Source: Penumbrarchaeum sp964445525 (lineage in GTDB: Archaea > Thermoplasmatota > Penumbrarchaeia > Penumbrarchaeales > Penumbrarchaeaceae). Taken from it: a DNA stretch of 64,000 nucleotides. The notes under the pieces are model-generated. The model saw only the letters and a program-made list of their open reading frames with translations. It was not told the DNA's origin and ran no database searches. The translations under genes were made by a program, and so were the position numbers. The DNA is taken from positions 12,390 to 76,389 of the forward strand of contig CAYULA010000014.1 of assembly GCA_964445525.1 (NCBI GenBank), read 5' to 3'. Below are positions 61,505-64,000 of this stretch, one piece after another. The first letter of the stretch is position 1; each line of letters starts with the position of its first letter.

Positions 61505-61969
61505 TCATCTGGTGCAGTTCTCTTCCTTTTCCCTTATCAGGAATACCGGACAGCAGGCATGTCTGGAAACCTTCTCTGCAGTATCCCCCAGAAGAAGATG
61601 ATAGAGTCCTGTCCTTCCATGGGTGCCCATAACTATAAGATCAAAATTCTTGGAGGACTGGATAATCTCTTGGGCGGGATTTCCTGTTGCGGTCACTGAC
61701 TTGGTGTCAATTCCTCTTTTGGTTGCTTCCTTTTCGTACTCCTCGATTATCTCTCTTGCATTCTTATCAATCAGTTCCCTTATTCCCTGCTCTGATAACT
61801 CCATACCTTCCAGACCTGGGATTCCCCATGGCCCCGGAGCCTCAGAATTTACGTGAAGCAGGGTTATGCTGCTTCCAAATTTCTCTGATAGCGAGAGAGC
61901 CTGACGGAATGCTTTTTTCGATAGGTCCGATCCGTCAACGGGAACCAATATTTTCTGATATTCTTCCAT
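61505..61969 (-). CDS. Universal stress protein (UspA family)
   Basis: This 154-residue single-domain Usp has KILVPVDGSDLSKKAFRQAL at the start, LLHVNSEAP, and the ATP-binding motif IVMGTHGRTGLYHLLLGDTA followed by CPVFLIR, which fits the G-2x-G-9x-G(S/T) pattern except for a replaced final residue. It likely binds ATP and acts in stress adaptation. It is convergent with the cadherin-like gene, with the terminator between. Confidence 0.93.
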   Translation of the reverse strand: MEEYQKILVPVDGSDLSKKAFRQALSLSEKFGSSITLLHVNSEAPGPWGIPGLEGMELSEQGIRELIDKNAREIIEEYEKEATKRGIDTKSVTATGNPAQEIIQSSKNFDLIVMGTHGRTGLYHLLLGDTAEKVSRHACCPVFLIREKEENCTR

Positions 61970-62059
61970 GATATTACCTCTTTATATCTGATTCCTAGAT
62001 CTTGGACGATAAATAACTTACTGATGAAAAATCCACTGAAGCAGGGATGAACTGTTCAA

Positions 62060-62746
62060 TCAAAACAGATATTTCAGAAACCATCTGTTAATTGGATCAA
62101 TCTTTACGAACCTCTCCATTGAGTAATCAAGCAGTTCTCCACTGAACAACTCATCCGGTATCTCTGTGGTCTCCATTCCGTAGACACCTTTGTGCTTCAG
62201 GAGAAATGAGTAGGGGTGCTCTTCCGAAAAACCCCTGGGGACCCTCTTGTAATGGAGGCCTCCGATCTCGATCCCATTTTCCTTGGCCTTTTCAAGGATC
62301 TCGGCAAGTTCTTTCGCGGGTTGTTCTTTGGCCACAACCTGCCTGTAAGGATCCAGCAGATCCTTGGGAATCATGTACATGCCTCCCGCAAGCATGAGGG
62401 AATCCTCTTCAAGGTGGAAGTAGAATCCGGGGCATTCCATCCGTTTCCGAGGTCCTTGCGGAAATATGATTCCAAGATTGGTTTTGTATGGAGATTTGTC
62501 AGGGGAGAACCTGATGTCGCGGTTCATCCTGAAAAGTGATTTATTGACCTTGGGTTCGGCTCTGATCTCGGGGGATATCTCCTTCAGTCGATCCCCCATT
62601 GCTACCACAAAATTCCTTGCCGGTTTCATCAAATGCTCCTCATATCTGTCCCTGTTTTCATCGAACCATCCCTTGTTGTTGTTCAGATTGAGTACGGCGA
62701 GGAACTTCAGGGTTTCTTCCCGGAAGCCGTTGAATTCTTCCTTCAT
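62060..62746 (-). CDS. DUF2461 (TIGR02453) protein
   Basis: This 228-residue protein matches the DUF2461 pattern: LKFLAVLNLNNNKGWFDENR, FRMNRDIRFSPDKSPYKTNL, GFYFHLEEDSLMLAGGMYMI and a C-terminal VKIDPINRWF. The family is widespread in bacteria and eukaryotes and its biochemical role is not known. The length is typical. It is transcribed alone. Confidence 0.92.
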   Translation of the reverse strand: MKEEFNGFREETLKFLAVLNLNNNKGWFDENRDRYEEHLMKPARNFVVAMGDRLKEISPEIRAEPKVNKSLFRMNRDIRFSPDKSPYKTNLGIIFPQGPRKRMECPGFYFHLEEDSLMLAGGMYMIPKDLLDPYRQVVAKEQPAKELAEILEKAKENGIEIGGLHYKRVPRGFSEEHPYSFLLKHKGVYGMETTEIPDELFSGELLDYSMERFVKIDPINRWFLKYLF

Positions 62747-62914
62747 CCTTTCACCATCCGAAAGTGGGTTAGACAGACCACGAATATATCAATACCCCCG
62801 TGGGGCAGACCGAAGGTGCCTTAAATCACAGATGGTTATCGGTGATATTATAATATCAGGGATAAATTGAAAGAACATTAGAGATATGGAAGTGAAAACA
62901 CAGAAGGTGTGAAG

Positions 62915-63460
62915 ATGAATCTGGAAAACGACGAGATGATAATCTGGAATAGCCCCTCCCATATGATAATGGACGGTTCGGTGGTAATTGGTGAAATAAC
63001 GATCACAAATAAGCGACTTGTATTCTTTCAGAAGGAAAGAAAGAGGTTCTTCGGTTCCAATGGTAACGTACATGATATCTGGGAGCTAGGCATCAACAAG
63101 ATACACGATATCAACACTTTCGAAAAGAGCAGCATAGATTTCCCCATGATCAGGATCCGTTACAAGGAGGATGAGGTCTTCTTTACCTTCCCTGATTACA
63201 ACGAGGAACAGACACTCCATGCCATGATGATCTTCGTCAACCATGCAAGGATGATGGACAGGATCATGGCGGTTATGAAAAATATCGACAGCAATTTAAA
63301 AACAGGCAATCTGACCGTGGGAGAGAAGCTACCTGACCTCATGTTCGAGGAGCCTCGCAAGGCCGACGAGGAATGCTTCCAGTGCGGAAAACCCCTACTT
63401 GAGGAAGATATAGATCAGCTATCAGAAGACATCAAGGAATGTCTCAGCTGTGTTAAATAA
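62915..63460 (+). CDS. PH/GRAM-like domain protein with C-terminal zinc ribbon
   Basis: This protein has about 181 residues. Residues ~1-100 form a beta-rich PH/GRAM-like domain (DEMIIWNSPSHM, VVIGEITITNKRLVFFQK). A helix (NHARMMDRIMAVMKNI) and a C-terminal zinc ribbon with two CxxC knuckles (ECFQCGK, ECLSCVK) follow. There is no membrane segment. ATG 62915 was chosen over GTG 62909 because AGAAGGTG is better spaced. Its stop lies two bases from that of the convergent flavodoxin gene. The role is unknown. Confidence 0.7.
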   Translation: MNLENDEMIIWNSPSHMIMDGSVVIGEITITNKRLVFFQKERKRFFGSNGNVHDIWELGINKIHDINTFEKSSIDFPMIRIRYKEDEVFFTFPDYNEEQTLHAMMIFVNHARMMDRIMAVMKNIDSNLKTGNLTVGEKLPDLMFEEPRKADEECFQCGKPLLEEDIDQLSEDIKECLSCVK

Positions 63461-63462
63461 AA

Positions 63463-63946
63463 CTATCCGGAAGTTACCTTTGTTAAATTTCCTCTGACAT
63501 ATTCTATTAGGTCCTCAATATTGGACCTTTCCGTAAAATCAACGGGTTGTTCATATGCCTCCAGCATACCCTGTTCATCTTCTGTGAGATCTTTCTTGGA
63601 TTCCAGTTTCTTTTTCAGTAATTTCATCAGCATCTTATCTTTCATTCCGAGCCTGTTGTAATCGAATCCTCCCCTCAGGTAGAAGAATCGGATTTTTTCG
63701 AGTTCTTCCGGTGTGAAATTCTTGTCCCTTACTTCCTCCACGGTCTCTTTTCTTGGTGGTGAGGCCCCGGATGCGAAAACGGCGATCTTCTTTCCCTCAA
63801 GTTTTTCCAGATTTTTCTTGATGAGTTTTATCCCGTTGATTCCACCGGCATAGAGACCTCCGCCGTATACGATTTTATCAAATTTTTGCAGGTCTTCACC
63901 TTTGATATCATCTGCTCGCACGGCTCTGGTTCCGAGGTCCTCTGCT
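63463..63946 (-). CDS. Flavodoxin-domain protein, 3' exon only (interrupted by a group II intron)
   Basis: About 161 codons encode the C-terminal part of a Flavodoxin_5/HemG-like protein: DKIVYGGGLYAGGINGIKLI, KIAVFASGASPP and FFYLRGGFDYNRLGMKDKML. The N-terminal beta strand and FMN phosphate loop that should precede AEDLGTRAVRADD are missing. A reading frame continues upstream to 63987, but those residues are translated intron sequence. The predicted 3' splice junction is at 63946/63947, inside or next to the FMN loop, so the functional gene depends on splicing to a 5' exon outside the window. Confidence 0.75.
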
Positions 63947-64000
63947 GTAGAGTAGAGCGGAGGATCGCTCCTCCACCCCCTCATCAAACCGTACGTGAGG
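63947..64000 (-). mobile_element. 3' end of a group II intron (domain V 3' strand and domain VI)
   Basis: The minus strand reads, in order, CTCACGTACGGTTT (3' strand of domain V), a GATGAGGGGG linker, a hairpin GGAGGA-GCGA-TCCTCC (63959-63974) with a GNRA loop, and CTCTACTCTAC. These match domain VI and the 3' terminus of bacterial-type group II introns. The A at 63953 (minus strand), seven bases from the end, is the expected branch point. The 5' strand of domain V and any reverse-transcriptase gene lie beyond the window. Confidence 0.75.

Noticed and set aside
63947..63987. N-terminal residues MMRGWRSDPPLYST of the flavodoxin ORF as genuine protein
   Set aside because: The underlying sequence matches the 3' end of a group II intron and lacks the flavodoxin first strand and FMN loop.
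1..64000. tRNA, rRNA or CRISPR loci
   Set aside because: Intergenic regions were read by eye for T-loop (GGTTCGA-type) patterns, rRNA-like blocks and spaced repeats. None was convincing, although a covariance-model scan would be needed to exclude small RNAs.

Overview
The window is archaeal. It carries a proteasome-activating nucleotidase (PAN), an archaeal Cbf5-type pseudouridine synthase with a PUA domain, KaiC/RadA-type ATPases, a hexulose-6-phosphate synthase/RraA fusion, MfnA, a DUF835 protein, a STAND-type winged-helix/NB-ARC/TPR protein and many cytoplasmic PAS histidine kinases. TATA-like boxes precede many genes. This mix, together with bacterial-looking acquisitions (NAD-dependent DNA ligase LigA, ClpB, a CrtW-like carotenoid ketolase, an Hcp-fold protein), suggests an uncultivated euryarchaeon, most probably of the Thermoplasmatota. 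That placement is inference from gene content, not from a phylogeny. No rRNA, tRNA, CRISPR array or complete insertion sequence was recognised.

Layout. 1-9 kb: the edge of a RecA-like gene, a surface protein with five Ig-like repeats and a DOMON domain, an aminopeptidase P, a five-PAS histidine kinase, an IMPACT-family protein and a glycosyltransferase. 9-15.7 kb: small zinc-ribbon and CMD-like proteins, a SemiSWEET-like protein, DUF835 protein, STAND ATPase, PAN and an M29 aminopeptidase. 15.4-17.4 kb: an AAA/DUF4143 ATPase gene flanked by a ~215-bp direct repeat that duplicates the 5' end of the M29 gene. 17.6-23.8 kb: a surface protein with a PGYE-type C-terminal anchor, Cbf5, a Cys-rich small protein, and a four-gene operon of winged-helix protein, helical protein, KaiC-like ATPase and a second KaiC-like protein that has lost its P-loop. 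23.9-32.9 kb: metabolic genes (MfnA, HPS-RraA, phosphohexomutase), a MarR-MATE efflux operon with palindromic operators, and ClpB.

32.9-39.8 kb holds the most unusual unit: one tightly packed operon of a TusA-like protein (catalytic Cys lost), two DsrE-family proteins, a giant soluble hybrid histidine kinase and a receiver-kinase. It could be a sulfur-relay-coupled signalling system. 40-49 kb is a cell-surface region: a ~2,100-residue multidomain protein, a CrtW-like ketolase, a DUF4397 secreted protein and a membrane-anchored Hcp-like protein. 49-51.4 kb is an arsenosugar-type cassette (ArsS radical SAM plus two small GT-A glycosyltransferases). 51.4-58.1 kb: PEBP protein, an operon of ATP-grasp Ddl-like ligase and M20 dipeptidase, DJ-1/PfpI protein, aldo/keto reductase and LigA. 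58-64 kb: a cadherin-like repeat surface protein, UspA, DUF2461 protein and a PH/GRAM-like protein. The last gene is a flavodoxin whose 5' part appears to be interrupted by the 3' end of a group II intron running off the window.

Genes are densely packed. Three convergent pairs end exactly back-to-back on a TGATCA hexamer formed by their two stop codons. Strong hairpin/T-tract terminators were seen only behind three surface-protein genes.
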